Shown here one piece after another: positions 1-12,959 of a DNA stretch of 64,000 nt. Made by a program: the position numbers and the translations under genes. Location: positions 13,190,512 through 13,254,511 of the forward strand of contig NC_031497.1 of NCBI RefSeq assembly GCF_000237925.1, in the 5' to 3' direction. How positions within the stretch are numbered: position 1 is the first letter of the stretch; each line of letters opens with the position of its first letter. The DNA comes from Schistosoma mansoni (lineage: Eukaryota > Platyhelminthes > Trematoda > Strigeidida > Schistosomatidae). The notes under the pieces were generated by a model that was not told where the DNA came from, ran no database searches, and worked only from the letters and a program-made list of their open reading frames with translations.

Positions 1-379
1 TTAATCTTCAATCATTATCTTTCGAATAAAAATGCATTCCCTAATGATATGTGAAGTTGTTCTTTTTAGAAAAAAACAACAACATATCTTTATCAAGGAA
101 TTTCAATATATTACGGGTTGAATTACGAAAAAAACGATTACAAACAGTAATCAACGTCGTTTGACAAACAAATATGAGAATATTTCCCCTAAGCTTAACA
201 TTTTTCCAACTACTCATTATAATTCAATATAAACTTTTTAATTGATAGTTGAAAATACCTATAACATTTGTATCTACTTCACTGAATCATAGTAATACAT
301 TTTGATGTATAATTTATCTCATTATCAACTTTGATCTAATTAACAGACGAACTTGTTGGCATAAGTTCAGCTAGTTTGT

Positions 380-954
380 TGTTATGACTTGACCTAGGCT
401 GTAGCCAATTGTTATGACTTGATCAAGGTCGTCGCTGATTTGTTATGACCTTACGAATTTAACAAGGACGTAATTCGTGTAAATTATCCACCAATAGAAT
501 ACACCTTCTACGACCTTCACACTGTGACAATGACGTTCGATTAGTATGAGTAATCTAGCGTCCTTACTGGTCCTTATCCGCCTAACCCGTCCACTTGAGT
601 CTAAAAACACCAATAGCAGCTGCTGTGATGCGAATCGTTTATTTCAAACATACTTTGTCTATATACCAAACAGGCAGACCACACCACCCATAAAATAGAA
701 AATAATATTCGTACAAAATCAAGCCAAATGAGGCTGTAAGCGTGGGAGACAGTATTCAATAAACCGAGTATAATTTAGGAACAATAAATCATATAATAAT
801 AATCAATAGGTCAGAATGAAGCTTGTAATAGGATGAATATAGACATAGATAATCTAGTTACTGGATAGTTATACAATAGGAATATAAATAGAATAATAGT
901 CTAATATAAGATCTCGTAAGTCATCCGTACTTACTTTTTCCCTAGTATGTAACA
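380..954 (+). mobile_element. Solo LTR (575 bp) with 5-bp target duplication
   Basis: Begins TGTTATGACTTGACC and ends CTAGTATGTAACA, i.e. TG...CA with short inverted termini TGTTA/TAACA. It is flanked by TTTGT at 375-379 and at 955-959, a 5-bp target duplication typical of LTR retrotransposon integration. No internal coding region lies next to it, so it is a solo LTR left by recombination. A second, inverted copy lies at 52705-53310. The first 60 bp contain two units of about 30 bp (TGTTATGACTTGA...). The superfamily cannot be told from the LTR alone. Confidence 0.85.
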
Positions 955-1253
955 TTTGTAATATGACTATTTAAATTATTGATTAATAGCCAATCATTAT
1001 TGTTACTGTAAACATTAAATTTTTTTCTAATCAGTGTTCATTTACATTTTAATTTTGTTTTGTTTGTTTGAATATCTCAGATTTAAGAGTATATGGTTAA
1101 TTCGAAAATAGTATAATATCATTCAAACGGAAATTCTGTCCAGTTAAAAAGTACTAATAAAACAGTAATAACTGGTAAATAGAATGAAATAACATCATAA
1201 ACAACATCTTATTTTCAGAATAGGTTTTTGTGTATATTTTAGTAATTCTAATA

Positions 1254-1375
1254 GTTGAGATCATGAATCAATTGAAGATAGATCACCATGGAAAACCTGG
1301 AAGTACTGGACGGCCGTTTCGCCCTATTATGAGACTCCTCAGCAATGCGCATCCACGATCCCATCTTATTTCACA
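1254..1375 (-). mobile_element. Truncated Smα-like SINE with near-intact hammerhead core
   Basis: Minus strand CTGAGGA, then GTCT/GGGC with GU pairs, then GAAAC (1342-1316), followed by the conserved tail to TTGAGATCATG-type sequence (left end about 1254). The tRNA-like head is missing beyond about 1375. Confidence 0.75.
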
Positions 1376-1914
1376 ATATTCAATTATTGTAAAGTTATGT
1401 AATACTTAAAAAATAATTAAATTTGTACAAAGTCAAATGTGTAGTTTATTTGAATAAAAACAACATAATCCATTAAATTATCAATAGTGTTTGTTTTTCA
1501 AAAAAATATACTTAGTTGTTGCATAGTAATTGTGTATTATTAGTCACATGTTTTCTATTTGTGTTCACTAATTAGTAGTAGTAAATTTTAGCAGTTCAAT
1601 GAAAAATAACACTTGGTATTTCCGATATTGATCTTTGAATATTTATACATTGAACAAAGCATAATGATTGGACGATTATTAATTAAATTTGTTAAAATGA
1701 ATATTTTTATAAGTTTCCTTTTAATTGATTGATTGATTAATTAACAATCAATCAATATGTTATCAATGTAATACTCATGTTTTTTATGAAAAAATTTTGT
1801 TATATCTATACTACTTAAATTATACAAATTTTCATTTTATATTTTGATTATATGATGTCTTACATTGATATTATAAAGAACATCTTATTCTATTTTAAAT
1901 ATCCATCTCTGCTT

Positions 1915-2040
1915 ACCATGCTTGTGAATTAAGGCTATATTGAGGCAATATGCACAGTATGCACATATGCCAATTAGAGACTGACCAGTTGCAGTCCTAA
2001 CAAATCGATGGGAAGATTCAAACAAACAATACTGAATGAA
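1915..2040 (-). repeat. Partial Smα-family repeat (flank without ribozyme)
   Basis: GCCAATTAGAGACTGACCAG through CAATACTGAATGAATT matches 17450-17522 closely. The ribozyme half is absent or unrecognisable. Confidence 0.65.
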
Positions 2041-2102
2041 TTTAAGTAATAATTAGTTTATATTATAATGTCAGTTGAGTAAAATACTGGAAAAATTTTC
2101 AT

Positions 2103-2295
2103 AGTTGAAATCATGAGTCAATTGAAGCTAGACCACCGTGGAAAACCTAGAAGCCCTGGACGGCCGTTTCATCCTATTGTGGCACTCCTCAGCATTGCGC
2201 ATCCACGATTCCGCCTCGCAAGATTCGAACCCAGGACCTACCAATCTTGCGCCTGAGCGCCTAACCACTAGACAACTGAGCCGGCATCCGATGGT
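2103..2295 (-). mobile_element. Smα-like SINE, hammerhead stem weakened
   Basis: Full-length copy: tail (left) at about 2103, hammerhead core at 2192-2166 (CTGAGGA, GTGC/GGAT with a mismatch, GAAAC), B-box GGGTTCGAATC (about 2236-2226) and A-box region GGCTCAGTTG (near 2280). The open frames across it are fortuitous. Confidence 0.78.
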
Positions 2296-2419
2296 GAAAA
2301 TATTAAAATCTCCACAAAACTCATTTCTAAAGAAAAACTGACCTGAAATCAGATTACTTTTGAGGAGCTTGGGACAATAAACTAAATGTTCGTGAAACAG
2401 ATTAATCAATCGAAAACTT

Positions 2420-3290
2420 TACAAAATAATCAAACTTAAAATCTGTATAGATAAAATAATGTTACCAATACTATATATAACCTTCTTGAGGTTTAACGAC
2501 AAAGTTCTTTGAAAGATTGAAATAAATGTGTTGGGATCAAATGACAGCTATAAATAGTCGTTTTCAAATGTTTTCAATAAAATTGAATCGCGCTATAAGT
2601 ATGTTATTATGTGTCTGAGTCAACAACAGAGGAAAAGTAAATATCTTGATTACCACAACTGAATGAAGAACTGGAATCAATTATACGACTTTATGAATGT
2701 TTTGCACATATATTACACAAATATTACAATATACAATAAATCGTTAATTAATCAAAACAAATACACAAGTAAGGGTGAAATAGTATTAAGATATCGATAT
2801 ATATAATGAATGCTAGTAAGATTCTATTAAGTCAATAACATTTGTTAATGATCTGCTATGTTTGAAGGGATTACGAAATCATCTAAATTGGCGACTCAGT
2901 GACAAGACAGCTAACTATTTCAGCCTCACCAACTAGAGGGAGAAGTCGAGGTTCAAATAACGCAAAGTATATTCCACAAGCAACCAAAAGCACGAACAAC
3001 ACCAAGTACAACTCGAGAGTATTTATACAGCATAAAAATGTCATAGGGAAACGTAACAAAATAGCATATTAAAAGATCAAATGAACCAATGACATTTGGA
3101 GTCCTTCCAATCTGAAGGTAAAAATGAGCGCGAAAACAAGCAATTCAGACTTCAAAGTGAAATGATAAAAATAAGACGTCTATATAATGAGTTCTGGGGA
3201 TCAAGGATCCCCAACATGATCAAAGTAAACTATTTAGTGAATAGATACATAACAAACTAAACTTATCTGAAATACTTTTCGTATTAATTG

Positions 3291-3328
<38 letters not shown>

Positions 3329-5099
3329 GAGAGTGATGATAATGTTATATTGATAAAAAGAAACGAACACTATTTTCTTTTCTTAATGAATACACAAATT
3401 TTACTAAGCACTATAAGTTAAACTGACTACCATCAAGTGTAATATCAAGCATTAGGTGTAAACAAAGTCCTACGTAATCATTTAGTAGAACGACAATGGA
3501 TCATACATATCAACTGAATCCAACTACAACAGACATATAACAGTATATCTTCAAGCGACCGATTGATGTATTGATAAGTGTTGCTCGTGGAATTCGAAAT
3601 TATAAATATAATAATAATGATCTCCAGCAGGTTTTATCAAGTTACCAAAGGAGAGCCATTTAGTTAATTAAAATAACCACTTAACTGGTATCGGTAAATA
3701 ATAAGGTTATATTGAATCTAGTACAAATATTCATCAGTGTAATTGAATGTTACATATCAAACTAGCAAAGTGATTTTAACAAGATATATGGTAATTTAGT
3801 TGCTGTATTAGCAGTAATCTTCAAGAAAAACAGATGCCGGTATACCAAAATAGAACAATGTTTGAGCGAACAATTGTTTTCAATAACTTCATCATCATGC
3901 TCCACAGTTATAAGTCCATGATTATTGTGAAATTTTACAAAAGCCAAAATGAGGCATGTATTAATGAATTTGACAATGTTATATGTTAAAAATGGTAAAC
4001 GTTTGCATATTTGTTTTACTATAACTACTTCTTCATTTTGTTTTTATCTAATGATCTATATTAGTGATATATTATGTTGATTATATGACAACTATTCATG
4101 TTCACATGTAGATAGAGAAATATTTGTGATGTGTCTCTTTCTTTATCTTTAACGTGAATTGACGATATCTAGAACAATAGTTGGATAGAATTCTGTGTAT
4201 TGAGATGCAGTGTAAATTAGAATAAATATGGTTCTATGATTTGTGTTTAATGCTAAATTGGTTTTTAAGTGAATAGAGTTATTTGTTTTACTCTATATTT
4301 TATAATGTTCGTTATGTTAATTACTGAAATAGAAATCAGTAATATGAAGACCATACAACTGAAGACTATTGGTTAAAAACCGTTCGAACATAAATCTGTT
4401 AGATTTGTAAATTTTAACGACTATATTCCAGCTGAACATTTTATTAAGATTGTGACTTGTTGAGGAGAAGTACTATCGTGGTGTCCCGAAATATGTTGGA
4501 ACAACATTTAAGTGTTTTCTGGTTTTCAGTTGTTCACTAACTTTCATCAATTTACAAAACTAACTGTCCTTAAATATATCAAATATCCAAATAAAAATGG
4601 CTCTCTATTCTAACGAATCTACACATACTATACAATTATGGTTACGATACTATAGAAGGCAAACTAGAAACCAGCTACGAAATAAGCATTTCGTAACTTT
4701 TGTATTTTCGCTGTTGTTTTATTTAAGTCAATTTTCTGATGAAAATCTTTTTTTAATTACTAAATCATTCAACAGTTCGGTTTGAATAATGAATGCAAGT
4801 TATTATGAAAGCGCAGTTCAAGTACTCACTTAACTTTAAAAGCAAAGTAAATTTTATGAGGTTACTACAGACTTATAGCACTACGTCATTTTACAAAATA
4901 CATAACATTTACAGTTTTTATGATTATTCTGATCATTTTTATTGATGGTATATTTATTAGTGCACGTAAAAAAGGTGCTTTTAACTTGAAATATTTTGTT
5001 GAGTGAAGATGTTTTTCCAAAGATTTATGATCTATTTAGGGAAGTAGATTCGTAAATTTATATTATTTTAAAACAAATAAATAGATATTAACACAGCTA
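2420..5099. other. Gene-free AT-rich region
   Basis: Only short chance frames (61-62 codons) and an (AT)n tract; no coding signature, RNA gene or repeat that I recognise. Confidence 0.6.
3293..3324. repeat. (AT)n microsatellite
   Basis: About 16 AT units, uninterrupted. Confidence 0.95.
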
Positions 5100-5285
5100 G
5101 ATGCTGGCTCAGTGCTCTAGAGGTTAAGAGTTAGCGCGCGAGACCGGAAGTCCAGGGTTCGAATCATGCTAACAGGATCGTGGATGCGCGCTGTTAAGGA
5201 GCCCCATACTAGGACGAAACAGCCGTTCAATGCTTCCAGATTTTCCATGGTTGTCTAGCTCTAATTTACTCATGAATTCAACTAT
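5100..5285 (+). mobile_element. Smα-like SINE, hammerhead inactivated
   Basis: A-box region GGCTCAGTGC (5105-5114) and B-box GGGTTCGAATC (about 5155-5165) are present. The ribozyme reads CTGTTAAGGAG in place of CTGANGA, with CCCC/GGAC, then GAAAC, so the core is broken. It ends in the conserved TCATGAATTCAACT. Confidence 0.78.
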
Positions 5286-6339
5286 TAAATGAATATTTAC
5301 TGAAGAACTGAAAAATAATTATCGATTATTTCCATCCAGTTTTTCCAGCTGCACAAAGTTTCTTACCTTCAACGTTCATTTTTAATATAAATTATACTCT
5401 TTATTGTTAGTTGTATGTTTGTAACAGAACTCATAAATGTGTAGTGCCACGTTGGTATATTCCTTGCCCTCTTGCAATGTGCACACCAAGACTAATTATC
5501 ATGTCTTTTAAAATAGGTTTTCGGACATGACCTATTTTCTTATAGATCATGGTAAATTTGTGTGTTGATTTTAATAAACTAATGACAAGTAAAGCTGAAT
5601 AATTTTAAGTAGTATGACATAATGATCAGAAAAATTAAATGGTAACTTAATTGTAAATATTAGGTTCATGTTGAAAAGCTCATTCACACAGGATAATATT
5701 AGTATTACTGATCCGTACATTACGTACGATTTATGGCAGATGACTGTTATTTCTGAATGTGGATTATGTAATGAAAGTGTAGATTATTGTAACTTTGTTA
5801 ATTGCAATGTAACAAGATAATGTTTAGAAAATTTTAACAACTTGTTTGTCAGATTATTCGACAATACGGTCTGAAAATCTATTTATAACAACACAGATGG
5901 TTTCTTGTTAGGATGTTATTTTTGCATGACGTATTAAGGTTTACGAGGAATTAGGTACATTGATAGAAAGAACTAACAAACATCGAAAAAATCATCAGAA
6001 GAAAACTTCTTTCAAAACTATTTAATACATCATGTTTCCATAAAGAGATTAGAATTATAGTTGGTGGTGGCTTTACAATGCGACGTCGAGATATTTCTCA
6101 ATGAACTTATAAATTAGTGATCCTTTTCCATCTACATTACTAAAATTATATTTAGAAACTGTCATAAGTCATGATGTGGAAACGTTTGTTTCACTTTGTC
6201 GACAAATAAATTCCAGCAGCTATTTTTAAGGAGAAGAACAACGGTTTCATATATTAAGTTGTTTATGTCATCAAAAATATATATGTGCAGGTATAAGAAT
6301 GTGAATATTCGGACGATATAGATAATACGGAAATACATA
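5286..6339. other. Gene-free region before the Penelope-like element
   Basis: No recognisable coding sequence. The last 200-300 bases may belong to the unrecognised 5' part of the Penelope-like element. Confidence 0.5.
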
Positions 6340-8290
6340 AAACTAAAATGCTGAAGAATTATTCACTACACTCTAAAAAGACAGAATTATTGTAGTCACA
6401 AAAGTTATCAAGGGCAATACAACAGTAGTCATCATGATACCAAAGCTTTTGAACATTTTTCTGCAGGACTATATCAAAAAAGTGATCCAAAAAATCTTCA
6501 AACAATTGATATCGAATCAGAGACATATCAACTTTTAAAAGAACGAAAACCAATCATTGGGGTCTTTTTATGTTTTACTTTATATCCCAAATCATGCACT
6601 ACTTCACGTTTTTATGAATTACCTAAAATTCATAAACCAGACATCCCCTTAAAATTTATAGTAGGCTTTAAGAACATACCAACATATGCATTATCTAAAT
6701 ATCTGAGCAGCATATTAAAGCCATTTCAACACGACTTACATAACATAATTAAAGATCCCTATGACTTTAAATAAAAAAATATCGGAATTAAATATCGAAA
6801 AGAATGAAACCATGGTAGGACATGATGTCGCATCATTATACGTTAGTATTGCTATTGATAGATGCTAATGGTTTACCAGAGAATAACAATACGTTATCTG
6901 ACCGATGCCATTTATGCATCAGTCTAATCATGAAATCTCTAAAACTGTGATAAAATTCAAAAGTATTTACTTTTAACAGGACATGTTACAAGCAAAGAAA
7001 TGGAGTATCAATGGGATTTCCTGTGTCTCCGATTGTAGCCAACCTGTTTATGTAACAAATGGAATCAAATATTTTCGCCAATGACATTAAACCACAAATT
7101 TGGCTCAGATATTTAGATGATACTTTTGTTGTCATAAAAAAGTTTCTCTTTAGATCATTTTTTTAAACTGATCAATACACATTCATCTCACACTGAATTC
7201 ACGTATGAGAATGAAAATGAACACCATTTTTAGTTTGCTTGATTAAATGAAATCCAAATGGAGCGACAAATCTAACCATCTACCGAAAACCAACGCACTC
7301 AAATCATTATATCGACTTAAATTCAGCACATGCAATCAGTGAATAAATCTCTGTTGCCCTAAATCTCTTTAGAAGAGTAAACAAGATTATTACCTCTGAA
7401 GAGAATAAACAGAAAGAACGAAAGCAAATAATTAACATCTTACAACTTAATAATTTTGCTATGAAGATTATGAAACATACAATAAAACGAGACGTGTTAC
7501 TGCTAAGTAATAATTCGAATGGAATACCATGTATTGGTACTATAGCTTCGCCATACCGCCATGGCGCAACTGAAGAACTCTAAAGTCTCCTGAAACAACA
7601 CAGAATTAAAGTATATAACAAAAACAACGAACACCATATGAAACGCTTTGGTTCGCATAAAGAGGAAAAGATTTCTTTTACTTCTACACAGAATTTTGTC
7701 TACAAATTAGGGTGTATCGATTGTGGTGCTCTGTATGTCGGAGATTCACCTCGTGAAATCTTGACTCGAACCAAAGAACATCGTAAGTACATAAAGAAAC
7801 CAACTTACAATCCTGTAGAACTGGAAAGACTCCAAATTATACCGGAAATAGCAGCAAATGCTACAAGGAAAGGCGAGTAGCTGAAGTTTTCCATATATTC
7901 CTTAATCCTACTGCTTTCAATAGAAATGGTCTCACTATCTATCCGACTTGGACCATCTGTTGTAGCTACTTTGTCTGATTTTAATCACATCTCACACCAT
8001 CATCGTGCATACAGATTTAACTCTATCCTTTCGCACCACTTATGTCACATTTTTTCATCGTTTAACATAAACGTGCGTCACGTAAATCACCTTGACCGAG
8101 AAGATGTCATTGACTTGGTCAGACCATTTTTCGATTGGTCACTCCAAATATTCTTGCTTTGTTTCTTTGTACTATTTAAGCTTCGGTTAATCTAACTTGG
8201 TTATTTATTCTCTGAAGAAGTGGCTTACACTGAGTCACAAAACGTCAGAAAATTCAATTTTTCTACTCATTGGGATATTACAAATAAATT
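6340..8290 (+). pseudogene. Decayed Penelope-like element: reverse transcriptase and GIY-YIG endonuclease
   Basis: Plus-strand frames, interrupted by stops and frameshifts, spell the Penelope-like RT in order: FYELPKIHKPDIPL and PTYALSKYLSSILKP (about 6610-6730), DVASLYVSI (about 6825), NGVSMGFPVSPIVANLFM (about 7000-7050) and WLRYLDDTFVV (about 7100). These are followed by IYRKPTHSNHYIDLNS (about 7285). The 3' part holds a GIY-YIG nuclease module, VYKLGCIDCGALYVG with LTRTKEHRKY, within the open frame 7638-7880. The 3' non-coding end includes TTTTTCTACTCATTGGGATA. The 5' boundary is unclear and may lie a few hundred bases upstream. The pairing of this RT type with GIY-YIG is diagnostic of Penelope-like elements, which are known in schistosomes. 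Not functional. Confidence 0.85.
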
Positions 8291-8299
8291 ACTTTTATT

Positions 8300-9140
8300 A
8301 ATTCTCTTTAAATGTTACAAACCACATGGTATATGATTAATAACTAAATATTAGCCCTACTCAGTATTATACTTTGTAGACTTATAATGCAAGCATTTCT
8401 GAGTTACCGCGTGATGACTTTTATCAGATGTCATTAATGGAATCAACTTTTAGCTGTTATGAAACTAAATAGTTGTGGAAAATGTTTGCTTAAATAATGC
8501 AATGATGGGATTAATAACAAATTGTTAAGTCACACAAGGTATCGTAATTAAGAACTTTAGACCTTCCTACTTACTTAACACTTGAAGATTCACGAATCGG
8601 ATTCCGATTATTCCAACTTTCTAATCCAATCTAGTGAGATTCATCTGTGATAGAGTTTTTAAACTTCCAAGAAGTCCCGAACTATGATCAAAAAAGTGTA
8701 AATCACTTTGTTGATCTCATTTTTATTGGACTATTATCAGTTTGCAAAAAAAACAGTCTTCAGTCCACGTTGAGCATAACAATTTAAACAAGCTTTTTTT
8801 AATTGTAATGATCGAGATAATTTGAAAATTGATTCCACTACAAATTTTCCCAGCTAGAGTATTTTTCATTTCAATAGAAAACTGTGAAGCCATGTACTTG
8901 GTTGCACATAGTGATATGAAAATTACCATTTTTTTCCTATTTATTCGAAAACTTTTCAGCTACTAAACCAAATCATGAACTAAATTGATCAAGTTTTAAA
9001 TATTAAAACATACATTGAACACTGATAGATACAATGAAGATTGTCATATAAGATGAGAGGTTGCTATAGTATATACTATAATATATATACTGATACTATA
9101 TGAGTAGTATATTAATATATCTCAAGTAATGTAACTTTAT
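8300..9140. other. Gene-free AT-rich region
   Basis: Nothing recognised; the 68-codon minus-strand frame has no family features. Confidence 0.55.
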
Positions 9141-9146
9141 GACAAA

Positions 9147-9418
9147 TATATGTCGACAGTACATGAATGGTATGTCACACCAATCAGAAGTGTAAAACCT
9201 GGTAATAGTAGAAAACAATGAAGATCCAGTGAAAAGAATAGAAGAGAAAATAGAAAATCATTTGTGAACTTGGAAGAATCATAAAGAATGTGAAAGACAA
9301 ATGATGGAGATTTGCAAATAAAATATTCAGTGTATGATTGTCATATCTTACCAAAAGATTCTATAATTTTATGTAGGTACTATCAGTTGTCCTCACTTAT
9401 GTTCTCGTTCACAATAAA
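9147..9418. repeat. Dispersed repeat family X, diverged copy
   Basis: Aligned landmarks shared with the copies at 12960 and 36463: TGTCGACA, CCAATCAGAAGTG, GACAAATGATGGAGATTTG, AAATATTCAGTGTATG and GTTCTCGTTCA. No family recognised. Confidence 0.55.
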
Positions 9419-9419
9419 T

Positions 9420-10226
9420 ATCATGATGATCTTGTTTTGAATAAATATATTCACTATACAGCTGTTTATCTAATTGGCTGGTGATTGTTTTGATCGACAA
9501 CAACAACAAAACTATATACACAAATAACTGTGTTATTTGTGTATATATATTATTCATAAGAAAGGATGAACGTGTCCTAAATTAAGGCTAATCACTGAAT
9601 ATCATTATTTATTATATTCAGTTAAATGTTTAGAATTATTGAAATATTTTAAGATTCTATAACTTTTTGTTTAATTATTTTGAATGAAATCAAATCGAAT
9701 CGAATTGAATCAAACAATCAATCAGTTGGTATAATCAAATTAATGAGATCAAAATGAAAACAATCAAAATTGATCGAAATGATATTGTATGTTTTCTTTG
9801 TTACTTACACTTGTATGCACTCAATCGCTCAATTGTACTGATTAGCATTTTTTTTTAAAAAAAAATCATAATATTAAATTACCATAATTTTAATCTGGGT
9901 CAATGTAAGGTGACACATAATAAGATTTATATTATTGGCTATATAGTTAAGTGTATTTATTTCAACAGATGATTAATGTATATGTACATAATAATTTGTA
10001 TGTATATATAGACATTATCAAAGAATGAAAGTTAATAGAATTTTATTTGAAACTAATTCATATCACAGCTATATATAAACATTTAAATATAGAATATAAC
10101 TAGATCTTTAAAAGAAACCATATTAGATTTAGTCGAATGATTACAGTTTGGAGATCTCTCTTAATTTTAAAGCCTTGTATAAGAGTCCGATTCCACTGGT
10201 TCCACTGCTAGCTACTGTCCATCTTT

Positions 10227-10279
<53 letters not shown>

Positions 10280-10474
10280 TTATCTTCATCCCAGATACAT
10301 TCCTTTAAGAGTAATTTTTTTCAAATTGTATTCACTTTTATAATATTCCCCTAATTATATCCTTGTCAACTAAAGAAATATATATTCTTCATAATTAATT
10401 ACTAAATTTATTGAAATTTTTTGTTTCCTAAAAAATAATAAAGTTAATAAAGAATTTTGGGAATATTTTTTATA
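9420..10474. other. Gene-free AT-rich region
   Basis: Low-complexity A/T runs and an (AT)n tract; nothing else recognised. Confidence 0.55.
10230..10276. repeat. (AT)n microsatellite
   Basis: About 23 AT units. The Tyr-Ile run in the frame across it is an artefact. Confidence 0.95.
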
Positions 10475-10475
10475 T

Positions 10476-10680
10476 AGTTGAGATCATCGTTGGATGCCGG
10501 CTCAGTGGTCTATCGGTTAAATGCTCTGGCACGAGGCTAGTAGGTTCTGGGTTCGAATCTCGCGAGGCGAGATCGTAGATGCGCATTGCTGAGGAGTCCC
10601 ATAATAGGACGAAACGACCGTTCAGTGCTTCCAGGTTTTCGATGGTGATCTAGCTTCAATTGATTCATGATCTCAACTCT
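10476..10680 (+). mobile_element. Smα-like SINE with intact-looking hammerhead core
   Basis: A tRNA-like head has an A-box-like GGCTCAGTGGTC (10499-10510) and B-box GGTTCGAATC (10550-10559). It is followed by a hammerhead core at 10589-10615: CTGAGGA, stem GTCC/GGAC closing a CATAATA loop, then GAAAC. The ends are inverted: AGTTGAGATCAT upstream (from about 10475) and ATGATCTCAACT (10667-10678). Pol III promoter boxes plus a hammerhead define the Smα family of schistosomes. This is the best-preserved copy here with both parts. Confidence 0.85.
10589..10615 (+). ncRNA. Hammerhead ribozyme core, intact consensus
   Basis: CTGAGGA followed by a four-pair stem II (GTCC/GGAC) and GAAAC, the conserved catalytic sequence. 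Flanking stems I and III were not modelled. Confidence 0.7.
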
Positions 10681-10684
10681 ATAA

Positions 10685-12060
10685 AATGACTAAAATCTCT
10701 ACAAAACCCTCTTCGGATAATGATTTTTTATTATTTTAACAAATAAATAGGTAATTTAAATAAACAAACTTATAATTAAATAAATATAAACAATCAATAA
10801 TTTAATAAATAAATTATTGATTGATTGTTTGTAAAACTAATTTTAAATTTATTAATAGATAATTAAAAAATCGATAATATAAACAATATGGTTGAAGAAA
10901 TATGTTTACAAAATTGATTTTAATAAATTAAATTTACTCGTAAGATTTATAATACATAAATAATTATGCATAAAATGAATTGTTGTTTTAATCATTGTAT
11001 TAAAGATGTTTTCATTATTTAATCTCATCAATTAAATAACGAAGAAAAATAATATTTTTTAAAATGGAAACATGTAGAAAAAGGGTTTTTGACTTACGTT
11101 TGTTAACATAATAGCCAATAATTATTTAAAATAATCAAAGTTTACTAAATAAAAAGTTATTTCATACTCTATAGTGTTCAGTCACTCTAGAGTGTTTAGT
11201 CAAAATGATGATGATTCAATTAGTGATATCATCTTGAATCACTGCCTCCGGTATCTTGGACATTAGTTGTTTATTCTAAGACTAACCGAAGAAACACAGA
11301 AGTATTGAGTTTATTATGTGGTATCATGTTAAAATAGGAAGTTGTATTGGAACGTAATCTCACCATTCGTCACCACTCCATGGTTATGTTTTAAATAATG
11401 ACACAATTCAATCTTTCTGGACTTGATCAAACATGACTCAGAAAAGAAGGTAGTGTTGATTGTATAACTCACACTTTCAACTTTGAAAACACTAAATCTT
11501 CACAAAAACCCCTTCTGCTTGTATAACAGTTTTTTAACATTCCTAATGGAAGTGAAAGCAACATTTTTTCTACAGAAAGGATTCTTTCTGAATGCACTTT
11601 TCTTAACTAAACTATATCTCCTACTATATACTTTTAACCTTAATTCTATATATTAGTTATAAGATAATATTGAATATAATATTATTTTGTTTTAATCAAT
11701 AGACATTAGTTTAAACAAAAATCTACAAATAGATATTTTCAAATCTATTTTTACTTAGGTCAAATACTGATTAAATTTCTTATTGATAGCTTGAATATGT
11801 ATTATGAATTAAAAGTTTTGTTTTTTTCCTGATTACAAACATGATTAATTCACAATTTGATAAAAAAAAGAAAGAAAAGTAATTAAATATTAATTGCTGG
11901 AAGTTATTATGTAATTATTTTACATTGTGTATAGTCACACAATACCATTTGTATGTTCTATCTAAAAAGAATAGGATTTTAAAACAAAACATATTAAATC
12001 ATATTTACTAACTGTGTTAATTATAATGAAGTGAGATGAAAATTACTTTGTAAGCAAAGA
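10685..12060. other. Gene-free AT-rich region
   Basis: Contains the palindrome at 10792-10822 and a short direct repeat GTGTTCAGTCACTCTAGAGTGTTTAGTC-like segment near 11175; no genes seen. Confidence 0.55.
10792..10822. repeat. AT-rich perfect palindrome
   Basis: Arms AATCAATAATTTA (10792-10804) and TAAATTATTGATT (10810-10822) around a 5-nt loop. A possible cruciform or terminator-like hairpin; no gene adjoins it. Confidence 0.7.
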
Positions 12061-12066
12061 TAGATA

Positions 12067-12165
12067 GTGGTTAGCAGTGGAATCCAGGACGCGCTTTTCA
12101 TCGTATTTGGAACTCGTCGGCTGGATGTACCTGCATCAATGGGAAGATTCAAACAAACAAACCTA
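12067..12165 (-). repeat. Smα-like hammerhead relic
   Basis: Minus strand CCGACGAGTTCC, CAAATACGATGAAAAGCGCG and TCCTGGATTCCACTGC align with the consensus at 17330-17380 but have core changes (CTGA to CCGA and GAAAC altered). The right end shares GATGGGAAGATTCAAACAAA with other copies. Confidence 0.72.
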
Positions 12166-12297
12166 ATTGAAATTTATTTTATCAAAATACATTTCTTCTA
12201 TAAATTTGATGCATATAAACTTTTATTAAAACATATGCATGTCTATTTTTAATAAAAGTATACAATATTTAACATTAAGTATGATTTGATTTATTAT

Positions 12298-12367
12298 GAG
12301 CTCAACCGTCCAGTGCTTCCAGGTTTTTCATGTTGGTCTAGCTTAAATTGACTCATGATTTCAAATA
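12298..12367 (+). repeat. 3' tail fragment of Smα-like SINE
   Basis: CCGTCCAGTGCTTCCAGG through CTAGCTTAAATTGACTCATG matches the end of the SINE at 10617-10670. No ribozyme or promoter part remains. Confidence 0.7.
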
Positions 12368-12959
12368 TATATGAGCTGACTGGTTTGTTTTTTTTTTTCG
12401 GCTTTCGAGACAATAACATCAGAGTATACTGCCAAAAACATGTTGACAAATGATTATTGTATAGAAGAACGTCTTGAAATTCAAAGTATAAAATTTCCAT
12501 TTACATCATAGCTTTATTTTATGTAATGACTTGAATGTTACTATATAAATGAGACTACATTTTAAAAGGAACAATTCATTAGTTGTGACACTGTGAACTA
12601 TTTATTTGACACAGTTTTGATTCTTCATTGATTTATATTAAACTATTACATAGTACCATTAGGATACTTGGGTATTAAAATTATTATTTAAATTTTGTAA
12701 AGATGAGAAACGCAGATTTTATCTTTCTACCAGATGACAATACTATAGTCATTTTAGAAACAATAAAATTGATGACAAAATCTTCCATTAGATAGGAATC
12801 ATAAATTTTTAGAAGTGCCTTCATAGAAAAAAAGTTATGCATTTTTCATCCAATGTTCTCAAAGTTTAAATGAAGCTAAAAGTTAAAAGTTTGCAAAATT
12901 TAATTAAAATAATTTTGTATCAGATAAAAGCTTAAAATGTCATTCTATGGTGTATGCTA

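Noticed and set aside
10148-10354. 68-codon frame with Tyr-Ile repeats
   Set aside because: The repeats are a translated (AT)n microsatellite; the same holds for frames at 32629-32844, 32868-33101 and 38168-38371.
10540-10565. Possible tRNA gene (B-box GGTTCGAATC)
   Set aside because: The sequence continues into hammerhead and SINE tail and does not fold into a complete cloverleaf; it is the tRNA-like head of a SINE. The same applies near 2230 and 5160.
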